Below, one piece after another: positions 43,718-53,402 of a DNA stretch of 64,000 nt. The stretch comes from Atopobium sp. oral taxon 416. GTDB lineage: Bacteria; Actinomycetota; Coriobacteriia; Coriobacteriales; Atopobiaceae. A program made the position numbers and the translations under genes. Positions within the stretch are counted from its first letter, which is position 1. Every line of letters starts with the position of its first letter. The stretch covers positions 1,302,001 through 1,366,000 of the forward strand of contig NZ_CP072380.1 in assembly GCF_018128285.1 (NCBI RefSeq). The letters are read 5' to 3'. A model generated the notes under the pieces. The model saw only the letters and a program-made list of their open reading frames with translations. It was not told where the DNA came from and ran no database searches.

Positions 43718-44603
43718 GACAGCGGCTGACATCAACCGTAAGCGCAAGCGTGAAGTGCTGTTGCCGGTGCCCTCACCCAACTTGGTGACCGAGCGTGACT
43801 TCGGCAAGCCCCTTGTCCTGGAAGTGCAGCACTTAGGCATTGACTTCGGCGGCCTTAAGGCAGTCGATGACTTCAATATCGCAATGGGCCCCACTGAGAT
43901 CGCCGGTATCATCGGCCCGAACGGCGCAGGCAAGACCACAGTCTTCAACCTGCTCACAAAGGTCTATGAGCCAACGCGCGGCACGATCATGCTCAACGGG
44001 ATTGACACCGCCGGCATGAACACGATGCAGGTCGCCCGTTTGGGTATCGCCCGTACTTTTCAGAACATCCGTCTGTTCGACCAGATGTCCGTGATCGACA
44101 ATATCTTGGTGGGCATGACGAATCACATGAGCACTTCACTGGCCACAGATATGCTCCGTCTGCCCAAGCACTGGAAGCAGGAGAAAGGGTTTCATGACCA
44201 GGCGATGGACCTCCTGAAGTTCTTCAATATGGAGCGCTTTGCCGAGGAGAAGGCTAGCAACCTGCCCTACGGCGGACAGAGAAGGCTTGAGATCCTGCGT
44301 GCCCTGGGCACCCATCCGAAGCTGCTGTTGCTCGATGAGCCGGCAGCAGGCATGAATCCGAACGAGACCGATGAGCTGATGGAAAACATCCAGAAGATCC
44401 GCGATGAGTTCCATATCGCGATTCTGCTGATTGAGCACGATATGTCACTGGTTATGCGCATCTGCGAGATTGTGGGCGTTCTCGACTATGGCAAGATCAT
44501 CTGCAAGGGCACTCCGGAGGAGGTCCAGCAGGATCCGCGTGTTATCGAGGCGTACCTGGGCAAGCAGGGCGCGCGTGCCGCAAAGGAGGCGCTGAAGAAA
44601 TGA
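43701..44603 (+). CDS. livG: Branched-chain amino-acid ABC transporter ATP-binding protein
   Basis: The ATPase of about 300 residues has Walker A GPNGAGKTT, the Q-loop region, the family-typical GIARTFQNIRLFDQMSV, the signature LPYGGQRRLEILRAL and Walker B LLLLDEPAAGMNP. It opens with about 35 lysine- and arginine-rich residues before the nucleotide-binding domain, an extension not usual in LivG. ATG 43701 follows GGAAGGAG. It overlaps livM and is overlapped by livF by 4 bp (ATGA type). Confidence 0.93.
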   Translation: MPKKNETAADINRKRKREVLLPVPSPNLVTERDFGKPLVLEVQHLGIDFGGLKAVDDFNIAMGPTEIAGIIGPNGAGKTTVFNLLTKVYEPTRGTIMLNGIDTAGMNTMQVARLGIARTFQNIRLFDQMSVIDNILVGMTNHMSTSLATDMLRLPKHWKQEKGFHDQAMDLLKFFNMERFAEEKASNLPYGGQRRLEILRALGTHPKLLLLDEPAAGMNPNETDELMENIQKIRDEFHIAILLIEHDMSLVMRICEIVGVLDYGKIICKGTPEEVQQDPRVIEAYLGKQGARAAKEALKK

Positions 44604-45307
44604 GCATGCTGAGTGTTTCGAACCTTCAGGTCTACTACGGTGCGATCCATGCGGTGAAGGGTATTTCGTTTGAGGTCAACGAAGCGGAGATCGTTTCGCT
44701 GATCGGCGCCAACGGCGCGGGCAAGTCCACGACGATGAACACGATCGCAGGATTGATCAAGCCGAAGTCCGGCACCATCAAGTACAAGGGTGAGGATATC
44801 ACCGGCGTTCCAGCGCACAAGATCGTCGTCAAAGGCTTGGCACTCTGCCCGGAGGGCCGCCGTGTCTTTACTCACCTGACGGTCGAAGAGAACCTGGAGA
44901 TGGGCGGCTATCTCAGGAGCAACGCTGAGAACGACGAGACCATCGAGCGGGTCTTCAAGGACTTCCCACGTCTGAAGGAGCGCCGCAGCCAGGTGGCAGG
45001 CACGCTTTCCGGCGGCGAGCAGCAGATGCTGGCTATGGGCAGAGCACTGATGTCACACCCTTCGCTGCTGATGCTCGATGAGCCCTCTATGGGTCTGGCC
45101 CCGATTCTGGTCGACGAGATTTTCGAGATCATCCAGAACCTCAACAAGCAGGGCACTACAATCCTGCTGGTTGAGCAGAACGCACAGATGGCCCTCTCGA
45201 TTGCAGACCGAGGCTATGTGCTTGAAGTTGGCAACATCGTCCTGGAAGGCACCGGCAAAGAGCTGCTCAACAATAATGCTGTGAAGAGCGCGTACTTGGG
45301 CGGCTGA
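44600..45307 (+). CDS. livF: Branched-chain amino-acid ABC transporter ATP-binding protein
   Basis: The 235-residue ATPase has Walker A GANGAGKSTT, the LivF-typical LALCPEGRRVFTHLTVEENL, the signature LSGGEQQMLAMGRAL and Walker B LLMLDEPSMGLAP. Its ATG overlaps the livG stop. It completes the importer, with LivG as the second nucleotide-binding domain, and is followed by a terminator that closes the operon. Confidence 0.94.
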   Translation: MSMLSVSNLQVYYGAIHAVKGISFEVNEAEIVSLIGANGAGKSTTMNTIAGLIKPKSGTIKYKGEDITGVPAHKIVVKGLALCPEGRRVFTHLTVEENLEMGGYLRSNAENDETIERVFKDFPRLKERRSQVAGTLSGGEQQMLAMGRALMSHPSLLMLDEPSMGLAPILVDEIFEIIQNLNKQGTTILLVEQNAQMALSIADRGYVLEVGNIVLEGTGKELLNNNAVKSAYLGG

Positions 45308-45335
45308 TAAAGCCGACTTTATATAGTAGATAGGA

Positions 45336-45375
45336 AAATGGGTGGTCTCGCATCGGTGTGAGGTCACCCGTTTTT
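45336..45375 (+). terminator. Intrinsic terminator of the liv operon
   Basis: A stem of about 12 bp with one mismatch (GGGTGGTCTCGCA against TGTGAGGTCACCC) is followed by GTTTTTA, 30 bp after livF. Confidence 0.8.
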
Positions 45376-45381
45376 ACTAGT

Positions 45382-46981
45382 CACAACAATTCGGCTTCTT
45401 AGGTAACCGAATACAGCATGCCCAGCCGCACCGAGGGAGGAATGCCCCATCTATCAGGCATTCCTCCCTCTTCCTGTCTTGGTTTCCTGCCTTTCCGCCG
45501 CTGTGGTATAGGTATGCTGTAAGGCTCCATGGGAAGGTATTCCGTGCCAGCAAAGATCCGCGCGATGAAGCCGAAGGGCACGATGGTCAAGGCGATATCG
45601 AGCCACTACTGTGTCTGCGAGTACTGAAGCATACGAGAGGGCGCGGAAGGCGCAGGACAAAGATGGGCCGCTGCATCGGCAGGATCACCGAGGCGGAGGG
45701 CTACCTCAGCAATGCGGGGACGAAGGTCGCAAACAGCGAGCTTGCCTGCGTCGAGTTCGGCCAGTATGCAATCGCGCTTGCCTGCTTACAGGGGACCCTT
45801 ACCCTGCTCAGGAAGCATTTTACACGTGCCGATGCCGACAGGATATATGCCTGCGCGCTCATCCACTTCGTCGAAGGCTTCCAGCGCATGGGGGCGCTCG
45901 CGAGGCTCTACGAGATGAGCGTGCTCTCGCTTTAGGATGCCCAGGCTGAAGATGGGATACGATGCGCTCTCGGGCCTCTACGGGGGCCTCAGCAGGAGGC
46001 AGGGGCTGCTCATCTCCTTCGAGCAGGACCTTGTCGAGCCGTGCTCGGGCGAGGTGGCCACAGACGGTCACGTGATAGGCTCGCGCTCCTGCGCCAACTC
46101 GCTTACCGAGAAGGGGTACAGGCTCTAAAAGCTCGGGGAGCCACAGGCCAGCATGCTCATGGCCTACGACGTGCGCACCGGCATGCCGTTGCTGTCGCGC
46201 ATGTATAAGGGAGGGGATACAGACGCCGTCTTTGTGAGGGAACTCTTTTGGCAGGCACATCTTGCGGGCATACTCTTCCTCGCGGATAAGGGCTTTCTCA
46301 GCGAGGAGAACATAGCCCTCTTCACGTCGGACAGCCAACCAGTACGTGATCCCGCTCCCCAAGAGCGACAGGCGCTGCAGGGCATCCGTCGCCCTCGAGG
46401 CGAAGGAGGGCTCCCAGGGGCGCTTCGTCTGGACGCGCTACAGGAAGGCATGCGTCGTCGAGTGGCGCGACGACATGCTCGCAGGCAGGCGCGCTCTGCA
46501 CTTTTGCGACCTCTTACAGCAGGCGCAGATCCAGGAGAGCTACCTGAGACACATGGAGATGGGCACGTCCGGATACACACAAGGAGGGGCTCGATGCGAT
46601 GCTTCCCTACATGGGTGTGACGCTGCTGCAGGCAAGCCTCGGCGCCGGCCGCCCCGCCCAGGACATATGGGCGCTCTACAAGAGGCGCTGGTCCATCGAG
46701 ACTCTCTTCGACTACTGCCACAAGCAGGGACTGACGTTCGTCCTGCTCGTGAGCGCCCTCATCATGCGGGAGGTCTCTGACGCCGCTCAGGCATCGGGGC
46801 AGGAGATGTCTGTCGGGGACATCCTGCTCGATGCCAGGATGGTCAAGGCATGCAGGCGCTTCGGGCAGTGGGAGGCGCTCAACTGCAAGAAGAAGCGGCT
46901 CGAGCTCTTCTCGAAGATGAAGACGGGCCTGGAGGTCGTCCCCAGGCCCGAGCAGCATACCTAGCAATCCGGATTGTTGTG
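45382..46981 (+). mobile_element. Decayed IS4-family insertion sequence, about 1.6 kb
   Basis: The ends are CACAACAATTCGG at 45382 and, in reverse complement, CACAACAATCCGG ending at 46981, with imperfect similarity continuing inward. They enclose a single broken transposase gene on the plus strand (about 45530-46964). I see no target duplication. Confidence 0.7.
45530..46964 (+). pseudogene. IS4-family transposase, frameshifted
   Basis: Fragments in order include AKIRAMKPKGTMVKAISSHY, a region with SELACVEFGQYAIALACLQG, LMAYDVRTGMPLLSRMYKG, GILFLADKGFLSEENIAL and YMIPLPKSDRR-like sequence. The signature Y-x2-R-x3-E-x6-K is seen as YKRRWSIETLFDYCHK. The last 115 codons are open. At least three frameshifts and one internal stop (near 45606) break it. 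Confidence 0.75.
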
Positions 46982-47019
46982 GCTAACGATGATTTGAATC
47001 CATCGATGTGAGCTTGTGC

Positions 47020-47472
47020 TTACAGCTGGTCCGTGTCGATCCAGATCGTGCAAGGGCCTTCGTTAGCGAGCTCTACGCTCATATCCGCCCCAAAGACACC
47101 GGTGCCGACGTTCCCAGCTCCGAGATCTTTACGGGCCAATTCGCACACATAGTCGTAGAGCTCGGTTGCCTGCGTGTGTCCGGCTGCCTCAGTAAAGGAA
47201 GGTCGGTTGCCGTGTTTGACCGAGGCATAGAGTGTAAATTGGCTGATGATCAGCACTTGGCCCTCAATATCGTGGAGGGAGCGGTTCAACTTGCCTGTCT
47301 CATCGGGGAAGACTCGAAGGTTACTGATCTTATGCCAGAGCTTGTCTGCGGTTGCTTTGGTATCAGCGGGTTCGACGCCGAGAAAGATACAGAAGCCACA
47401 CGAACAAGCGCCGACCACCCGGTGATTGACGCTAACCTGTGCCTTGCTGACTACTTGAAGAAGTGCACGCAT
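47020..47472 (-). CDS. dtd: D-aminoacyl-tRNA deacylase
   Basis: Dtd hydrolyses D-amino acids (and glycine) wrongly attached to tRNA. The 150-residue protein has the conserved SQFTLYASVKHGNRPSF motif and the C-terminal GVFGADMSVELANEGPCTIW with the Gly-Pro motif that reads the chirality of the substrate. It is cytoplasmic and acts as a dimer. It begins 6 bp after the M32 carboxypeptidase gene, so the two are likely cotranscribed. Confidence 0.95.
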   Translation of the reverse strand: MRALLQVVSKAQVSVNHRVVGACSCGFCIFLGVEPADTKATADKLWHKISNLRVFPDETGKLNRSLHDIEGQVLIISQFTLYASVKHGNRPSFTEAAGHTQATELYDYVCELARKDLGAGNVGTGVFGADMSVELANEGPCTIWIDTDQL

Positions 47473-47478
47473 GGCTGC

Positions 47479-49194
47479 CTATTTCAGATCGTAGAGATCG
47501 GTGAACTTGTCAGTCAGGTAATTGGTGTAGTAAGTGGCCGAGAAACCCTCACCGCAGGCATTCTCGATCAGGTCCTGCGGGGAGTAGATGTGGCCCCACT
47601 GCCAGATGTTCTTGCGCAACCACTCACAGATTGGGGTAATGTCTCCGGTCGCGAGGACGCCGTCGAAGTCCATCCCGTCCTTGATCATCTGGTTATGTAG
47701 CTGCGCGCCGTAGGCGCCGCCCAAGGCATAGGTGGGGAAGTAACCGATCATACCGTTGGCCCAGTGCATATCCTGCAGGGCTCCGTGGGTGTAGTCCTTG
47801 ACAGTGACGCCGAGATACTTCTTGTATCGGTCGGCCCACTCTCTTGGTACGTCGTGCGCTCTGATCTCACCGGCCATCAGCAGCTGCTCGATCTCGTAAC
47901 GAATGATAATGTGGAGGGGATAGGTAAGCTCGTCGGCCTCCGTGCGCAGCAATCTCGGCTCGACGCGGTTTGCCGCCTGATAGAACTGACGTGCGGAAAC
48001 CCTCACAAACTGTCCCGGGAAGTTCTTACGGAGCAGCTCCAACAGCGTCGGGGCGAAGGCCTCTGCTCTGCCGACATGGTTCTCGAAGAAGCGGGATTGC
48101 CCCTCGTGCATGCCCATGGAAACCCCACCCTTAAGGGAAGTGTAGTTGAGTTTCGGATCGACACCGGTCTCGTAGAGGCAGTGGCCTCCCTCGTGTAGCA
48201 TCGTGTAGAGGTTGGAGAGCACATTGTCCTCATAGACATGCGCGGCGATGATCGCATAGTTGGTCGTAAGACCGTCGGAGAAGGGATGCTCGGTGCTGGT
48301 TAAGACCATAGCATCGGGATCGAGCCCCTCGAGAACCATCAGGTCACGGGCAAGGTGCCACTGGCGGTTCGCCTCAAAGTGACCCTCCACACAGGCGCGT
48401 GAAAGCTGGGGGCGCTGCTTGATCTCATCCAAGAGTGGGACAACGGTCTCCTTGACCTGTGAGAAGAACGAATCGTAGAACGTGCGGTCCGTACCTTCCT
48501 CGAAATAGTCGAGCCACATATCGTAGGGGTCGTTGCCGGAATCGATTTCCTGCGCGATCGAGCGCATTGCTTCCACGATCTGGTCGAGGTAGGGCTCAAA
48601 GCTTTCCCAGTCGTTAGCATGCTTCGCTGCTCGCCAAACGGCGTCAGCCTTGGTGAGCAGCCGTGTGAAGGCTGCCTGATCTTTGATCGGGATCGGAAGC
48701 TGTTGGGCGCGCTTGCGCTTCAGGACTCTGACCTGTGCCTTTTGGACCTGATCGAGTGAGTCGGCATCCGCATCGAGGCGGTTGAACAGTCTGCCCGTGC
48801 TTCTCCTGCAGAGTAATTCCTGGTCCTCCCGCTCGAGCATCGACAGAGCTTCGCCGCGGTCCTCCGTCGCATTCTTTGGGTCGATAGAGGGGCCGTAGCA
48901 ACTCATCATCGTCTCACTGTAGCGGTGGGCATAGAGGCGCATCTCAAGCGCATTGAGCGAAGCGATGTCCCGCTTCGGGTCAGGCCTCCGCTCTTTGGGA
49001 TACTCGGCGCCGTTCTTGACCTCTTTGATGCCTTCTGGCTCGTCTAAGGGGATATCGTCCAAGCCGGCATACTCGCGCTCAAATGCTAGACTCTTGACAT
49101 CAAGGTTAACTTGCTCCTCTGGAGTGGAAGCAGTCTCCTTGGTTTCGTTGTCCCCAACAGTAGTATTCTTCTCGCTCGCGGTACTTTCTTTCAT
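47479..49194 (-). CDS. M32-family metallocarboxypeptidase (Taq type)
   Basis: The 571-residue enzyme removes C-terminal residues from peptides. The zinc motif HEGGH is at residues 334-338, with family motifs HPF (TSTEHPFSDGL), GMHEGQSRFFEN, IIRYEIEQLL and ALQDMHWANGMIGYFPTYALG. It has an extra N-terminal segment of about 75 residues, rich in Glu, Thr and Lys, before the region homologous to the usual 500-residue proteins, probably disordered. ATG 49194 follows AAAGG. It is cytoplasmic and part of the peptide-degrading set. dtd follows after 6 bp. Confidence 0.93.
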   Translation of the reverse strand: MKESTASEKNTTVGDNETKETASTPEEQVNLDVKSLAFEREYAGLDDIPLDEPEGIKEVKNGAEYPKERRPDPKRDIASLNALEMRLYAHRYSETMMSCYGPSIDPKNATEDRGEALSMLEREDQELLCRRSTGRLFNRLDADADSLDQVQKAQVRVLKRKRAQQLPIPIKDQAAFTRLLTKADAVWRAAKHANDWESFEPYLDQIVEAMRSIAQEIDSGNDPYDMWLDYFEEGTDRTFYDSFFSQVKETVVPLLDEIKQRPQLSRACVEGHFEANRQWHLARDLMVLEGLDPDAMVLTSTEHPFSDGLTTNYAIIAAHVYEDNVLSNLYTMLHEGGHCLYETGVDPKLNYTSLKGGVSMGMHEGQSRFFENHVGRAEAFAPTLLELLRKNFPGQFVRVSARQFYQAANRVEPRLLRTEADELTYPLHIIIRYEIEQLLMAGEIRAHDVPREWADRYKKYLGVTVKDYTHGALQDMHWANGMIGYFPTYALGGAYGAQLHNQMIKDGMDFDGVLATGDITPICEWLRKNIWQWGHIYSPQDLIENACGEGFSATYYTNYLTDKFTDLYDLK

Positions 49195-49455
49195 TGATTT
49201 GAGCCTTTCTTAAATCTACATGTTCTTCAATATTATACAGTTTGGGTTTCTGAAATCCTGCTGCATGGGGGACATGAGATAAGGGATTGCTGACAAATAT
49301 CCGCACATCAGACGAAAAGATTGGAACATCTGATGTATACGGAAGAGATAAAGAGACGTTTCGGTGAAGGACATGAACACAATGTTCACTTCATCACGAG
49401 AGTAATGAGAATGCTTGGTTAGTCTCTCAGTAGATCTATAACACTTTCATTTTGA
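49195..49455. other. Non-coding stretch with two inverted repeats
   Basis: No gene is visible. ACATCAGA and TCTGATGT lie 16 bases apart (about 49304-49335). TGAACA-CAA-TGTTCA (about 49371-49386) sits inside a longer imperfect dyad from GTGAAGGA to CTTCATCAC. They may be operators or ends of lost elements. Confidence 0.4.
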
Positions 49456-49766
49456 CTCTGTTAGACCACTGTGGATATAGGGAAGCGAAAAGATGTCACG
49501 GGGTCACCCTACAATCGGGTTCGACCAAGAAACCGACCTGAAGAAGGCCCCGCATGCTCGACATGATACGACAGCTAGCAACGTAGCTGACCCGCAAGGA
49601 GAAGGTGTCGCACTTACCGCCGACCTCAAGCAGATGATAGCCGAGAAGCTAACATTGCAGGCCGACAAGTCCGCCACATGCCCGCACTGCGGATGCCCTG
49701 AGTTCACCAGGTGTGACGCTAGGGGTTCGCAGCGCTATCTCTGCAAGGGATGTTGTTAATGGCAAT
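49456..49766 (+). pseudogene. 5' fragment of an IS1595-like transposase cut by an IS5-group element
   Basis: GACTCTGTTAGACCACTGTG at 49456 is the same terminal sequence as in the relic at 21084. An open frame from ATG 49493 encodes a zinc ribbon, CPHCGCPEFTRC followed by RYLCKGCC, the N-terminal domain of IS1595-type transposases. It ends at a stop (49759) just before the CTAG where IS5 copy B begins, and the catalytic part is missing. Confidence 0.7.
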
Positions 49767-49770
49767 CTAG

Positions 49771-51114
49771 GGAAACGATGATTAATGCCCCATAACGTGT
49801 TAGAGGGGACCGGCCACACGACTTTTCTAGGCCGGAATGCGGGAAAGGCAGGGAAGGATGCCTATCCAGCACGTGCAGGAGCCGCCATCCTTACATTTGT
49901 CCTGCCCCATGCACCGCAAGAAGGCTCCAAGATGGATCAAGCGACTCTGGGAGCCGGGAGGTGCAGCCTGCCGGCAAAGATGCACATGGGTAAGGTTTGC
50001 AAGGGCGAGAAAGACTTGAGTGTGCAGGCATCTTCTCTATCCTCCTGTAGCGCTTCCTTAAGGGGTCGAAGCGCCGCTTCACGATAAGGAAGGGTGCTTC
50101 TGCCTTTGAGCGGATAGATGCCTTCCTGGACTCGATACCCTTCTCGGACAAGAGCGCACAGGCAAGGCCCTCTCTAGTCGAAGGCTTCCTTAGCAACGCT
50201 TTAGCGCATAGATGAGAGGTGTGGGTCTTTATGCGTCCTTAAGGGCGCTTCGCTATACCTATATAGCCTAAAGTCTGCGCAGCAGAACCTGTCATCTTCC
50301 CTTACGAGTGCATGTGCCACAGGATATGTCGGATACATTCTAGGCGCTTGGTCTTTACACCGTGCACAAGGCCGCTACCGGCGTCTACGCCGATATGCGC
50401 CTTGTATCCGATACGCCAGGCTCCCCCTTTCTTGGACTGGTGCGCCTTAAGGGTCGCGTGCATGGTCCTTGTTCTTCGTGGAGCTTTAAGGCCCAGGTGA
50501 AGGTCGCATCCACAATGGAGCCACCCCGCGCCGTGATCCCTGCCTTTTTGAGCTCTAAGTTCAGGCGCAAAGCACAAGCTTTGCCGAGTCCCTGCCGCTT
50601 TAAGGCTATGGCGCATCTTCGCGCTCGTCGTTGCATCTGGCACCTGCGCCCGCATGAGGTCTGCGTGCACAGAAGCGCTGCCAGGACCGGGAATCCAGGA
50701 TAGCATCTTTAAGTTCCCTCGTCTTAAGAGAGCAAACATAACCTAAAGCAGGATACAGCCTTATGCTTCGTCTTTACAGCGCGCACATGCCTGACAAGAG
50801 CCTGTCTGTGGTAGCTGGTATCTACCAGTGCAATCCAGCGATCCCACACAACGATCGCACCCATCTGCTCCAGGAATGCCTCTCGCCGGGTCTTTCTCCT
50901 CAGACCTTAGGATTTAAGGTCTTGAAAGCTCATCTGGCTGTCCATATCTGTCTTTTGGATATGCTGGAATGTGTGGATGTAGCTATACCATATCCAGAAG
51001 ACAGATAGGCATCTATGTGGGTATGGGCAACTGCGTGGTTCGAGACATTTTGAGTCGATGTCATACAGCGTGCAGCCCCATTGGCCTCATCGAGGCGAAT
51101 TAATCATCGTTTCC
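49771..51114 (-). mobile_element. IS5-group insertion sequence, copy B (1344 bp), transposase decayed
   Basis: Same length, same 16-bp ends and same gene order as copy A, but inverted. Flanks are CTAG (49767-49770) and TTAG (51115-51118). The minus-strand transposase keeps an open fragment at 50302-50739 with MRHSLKAAGTRQSLCF, HQSKKGGAWRIGYKAH and IGVDAGSGLVHGVKT, but upstream and downstream parts are in other frames. In the fragment the start of the DDE region is also frameshifted. Confidence 0.85.
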
Positions 51115-51118
51115 TTAG

Positions 51119-51430
51119 GGAGATGTTGCACTCAGTTTGACAATCTGCCGTCCGAAATATTGACACAGGTCACTCGAGGGACACTCCAAGCTCGAGGCGA
51201 TCTGATGCATCAAGCGATACATTGCACGCGAGCTCTATTACGACATTATCACTCAGAATCGCATGCTGAAAACAACTTGACAATTAGAAGGGCATCACAG
51301 GGGTACTTCCCGAAGGGTGCCGACCTGTCGGGTGTCAGTGGCGCGGAGGTCCAGGTGGCGTATGATGGACTCAATCACAGGCCACGCAAGTGGCTCGGGT
51401 GGAAGTGCCCCCTGGGAAGTCTATCATAAC
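51119..51430 (+). pseudogene. IS30-family transposase relic
   Basis: A piece resembling the N-terminal helix-turn-helix (a frame with CIKRYIARELYYDII) is followed by a C-terminal piece containing RRASQGYFPKGADLSGVSGA and LNHRPRKWLGWKCPLG. The latter closely fits the IS30 end, where F-P-K-G-T-D and N-x-R-P-R-K-R-L-G-W are conserved. The catalytic middle is deleted. The stretch 51431-51635 after it holds nothing I can assign. Confidence 0.7.
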
Positions 51431-51635
51431 CAGTCGTTGTACTTGCTCTGAACAAAGTCATAAACGAATAAGAACTAGGCAGGCTGGCCTCCTAATTGTT
51501 CTGCTCTACTTTTCTCTTTACTCACTGGGATTCTCCTGGAACCATGTATATTCCAAACGTACAGATGAAGATTTAATTACTTAATATTCATCCCATTATG
51601 ACATCCTTATAAGGTACCTTGAATGAGCTGTCGGA

Positions 51636-52862
51636 TCACTTCGATGTTTTTGTTACCAGGAAGTCAGTCAAGCGGGTGAGAGGCCAGGACAGTGGTTCCC
51701 CGTCCATAGCATCGGCGATAAGCTGACTGAGTGCAAGCTCCTTTGCGGCATGATCGAAATAGCGCTGCAAGGTCTCTTCATCGCCCCTCATGCTGATCTT
51801 TGGCAAGGCACTGACATAGTTGACGTTTCGGACAACTTCGTTCGTCCAGGTTTTGTCAAAACTCAAGATAATCTGGAACCCTTCAGGATGCTTCCTTGTT
51901 GGAATTCGCATGGTCATGCCATTCTGGCCCGTAGTCATGTTCGAGGAAACGCTGTCAAACAGGAAGAAGCGCTCTGGGCATTGGAAGTGGAGAAGCTTGC
52001 TGCTGAAGGAGATGCAGATGGATTGTTTCCCTTCCTGGATCGTGTCCCTCCAGTCGTTGAGGACCTCTTTCCAATTAGTGAGATCAGCTGATATCTGGGC
52101 TCTCTGAATAGGGTCTTTCAGGATGATCGAGGATTCTTTGAGAATCGCGGCATCTCGCAGGAGCCGGGCGCTCATAATCAGCTGGGTGAACTGGGCAATC
52201 AGCTTTGTTGTCTGTGCCGTTGCGTCGATCAGTGACTTTTGAGACGTAACCCATGGGTTCTCACCATAGAGCTTATAAAACCGCAAGAAGAAAGATTTCC
52301 GATATTCCTTCCTCAATAGGTAGCAGGCATTCCTGACCGACTGCATACGCAGATAGTCGAAAAAATCCCCGTCATATAGCACATCTCTGTCCTCAGTGAG
52401 CGGTACCGCACAATCTCTGAGGTACCCCACGGGAATACTTCCGTCCTTTTCTGGGCCCCTCATTAACAAGAGTGCGATGTCACCATAGAACGAGCCATGC
52501 TCCTTGTCTGGAAGATATTGTTCTGTCGGTCTCACAAAGGAATTCCGATAGTGATAGCGCTGCACTGGAGGTGGGCATCTTCTTCCGATGAGCCACAACT
52601 GATCTGCGAGGGTGACCTCTTGGCTTGTCGGTCTGACACGGGAAATGTGCTGCTCCGCCTGCTCATAGGGAGACGTAGACTCACTCTCGAATGCAGGGTT
52701 GTCGAGGTCTTCGGGCTGGGGAAACGCATACCTTTCGTATGCGTCATAGAGCGCCTGATAGCCGGGATCATAGCTGCTGACGGAGGTCTCGATATACGAT
52801 CTGATAGCCTTCAGCGCCAAGCGGTATTCTCCATCGGTCATGAAGGGATACGATTTAGACAA
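51636..52862 (-). CDS. Large hypothetical protein of unknown function
   Basis: The protein of about 408 residues starts at TTG 52862, seven bases after GAGGAG. A TATAAT box lies about 50 bp upstream. No signal peptide or membrane helix is visible. The region SICISFSSKLLHFQCPERFF followed by LFDSVSS resembles a motif (S-K-L-L-H-F-x-x-P-x-x-F-x-x-x-D) I have seen in uncharacterised proteins near mobile or defence genes. No catalytic motif is recognised. The gene is lower in GC than its neighbours and sits between IS30/IS5 relics and a truncated HAD gene, so it was probably acquired. It may be a remnant of a defence or toxin-like system, but this is only a guess. Confidence 0.65.
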   Translation of the reverse strand: MSKSYPFMTDGEYRLALKAIRSYIETSVSSYDPGYQALYDAYERYAFPQPEDLDNPAFESESTSPYEQAEQHISRVRPTSQEVTLADQLWLIGRRCPPPVQRYHYRNSFVRPTEQYLPDKEHGSFYGDIALLLMRGPEKDGSIPVGYLRDCAVPLTEDRDVLYDGDFFDYLRMQSVRNACYLLRKEYRKSFFLRFYKLYGENPWVTSQKSLIDATAQTTKLIAQFTQLIMSARLLRDAAILKESSIILKDPIQRAQISADLTNWKEVLNDWRDTIQEGKQSICISFSSKLLHFQCPERFFLFDSVSSNMTTGQNGMTMRIPTRKHPEGFQIILSFDKTWTNEVVRNVNYVSALPKISMRGDEETLQRYFDHAAKELALSQLIADAMDGEPLSWPLTRLTDFLVTKTSK

Positions 52863-52932
52863 TGTGATTCTCCTCAGCTGCTCTAACCCACTGTCGTATT
52901 ATATTTCTTGTGTTCTAGTTTAGTCCGTTTCT

Positions 52933-53349
52933 CTATGGGATCGGCTTGGGGATTGACACCAATAGAAGCGTCAGGAGCATCGCCGTCAGCTCGTTTGTCT
53001 CAGGGATTGGCGTGCAGTAGAGGTCCCAGTCGGCTAGCGCGGTGTTGGCTGCCTTCCACAGTCGCTTGAGGAGATGGGCGTGAGCGATCACCAGGGCGCC
53101 GTGCTCGGTAAGTGTACCGGTGTCCATGAACTGCAAGTTGACGTGGTGGAAGAGAATCTGATCGATCGCATGGGCATCCCTCTCATTGCCGGTCAGCATT
53201 CGGCACAATTCCATCGCGTCGAGCTTCATCAGTACGTCGCCCACATCGAACACGATAGTTTTGATTATTCCCGCTTCCTGGTTTTCCCTTATCTCGGTTA
53301 TAGGCTTTCTGGTATGCGAAAGCCCGACTAAATGTTGTCTGTACAACAT
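52933..53349 (-). pseudogene. Truncated HAD-family hydrolase
   Basis: The frame carries the HAD motif I region IKTIVFDVGDVLMKLD and a helical cap down to DWDLYCTPIPETNELTAML, then changes to unrelated LLTLLLVSIPKPIP and stops. Motifs III and IV are missing, so the gene is cut or frameshifted at its 3' end, next to the unknown gene. The apparent ATG at 53349 lies inside a palindrome and has no ribosome site. Confidence 0.6.
53332..53349. promoter_or_regulatory. Palindromic operator upstream of the GNAT-hcp operon
   Basis: ATGTTGT, four bases, ACAACAT: a perfect 7-4-7 dyad 54 bp before the GNAT start. The spacing is like that of CRP/FNR-family sites, including HcpR sites that control hcp genes in other anaerobes, though the half-site is not the classical one. 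Confidence 0.5.
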
Positions 53350-53402
53350 ATCTTGGACGTGATATTGCTAGCCTAATAAAGGAGCACGGCGAGAGGGGCA
53401 CA

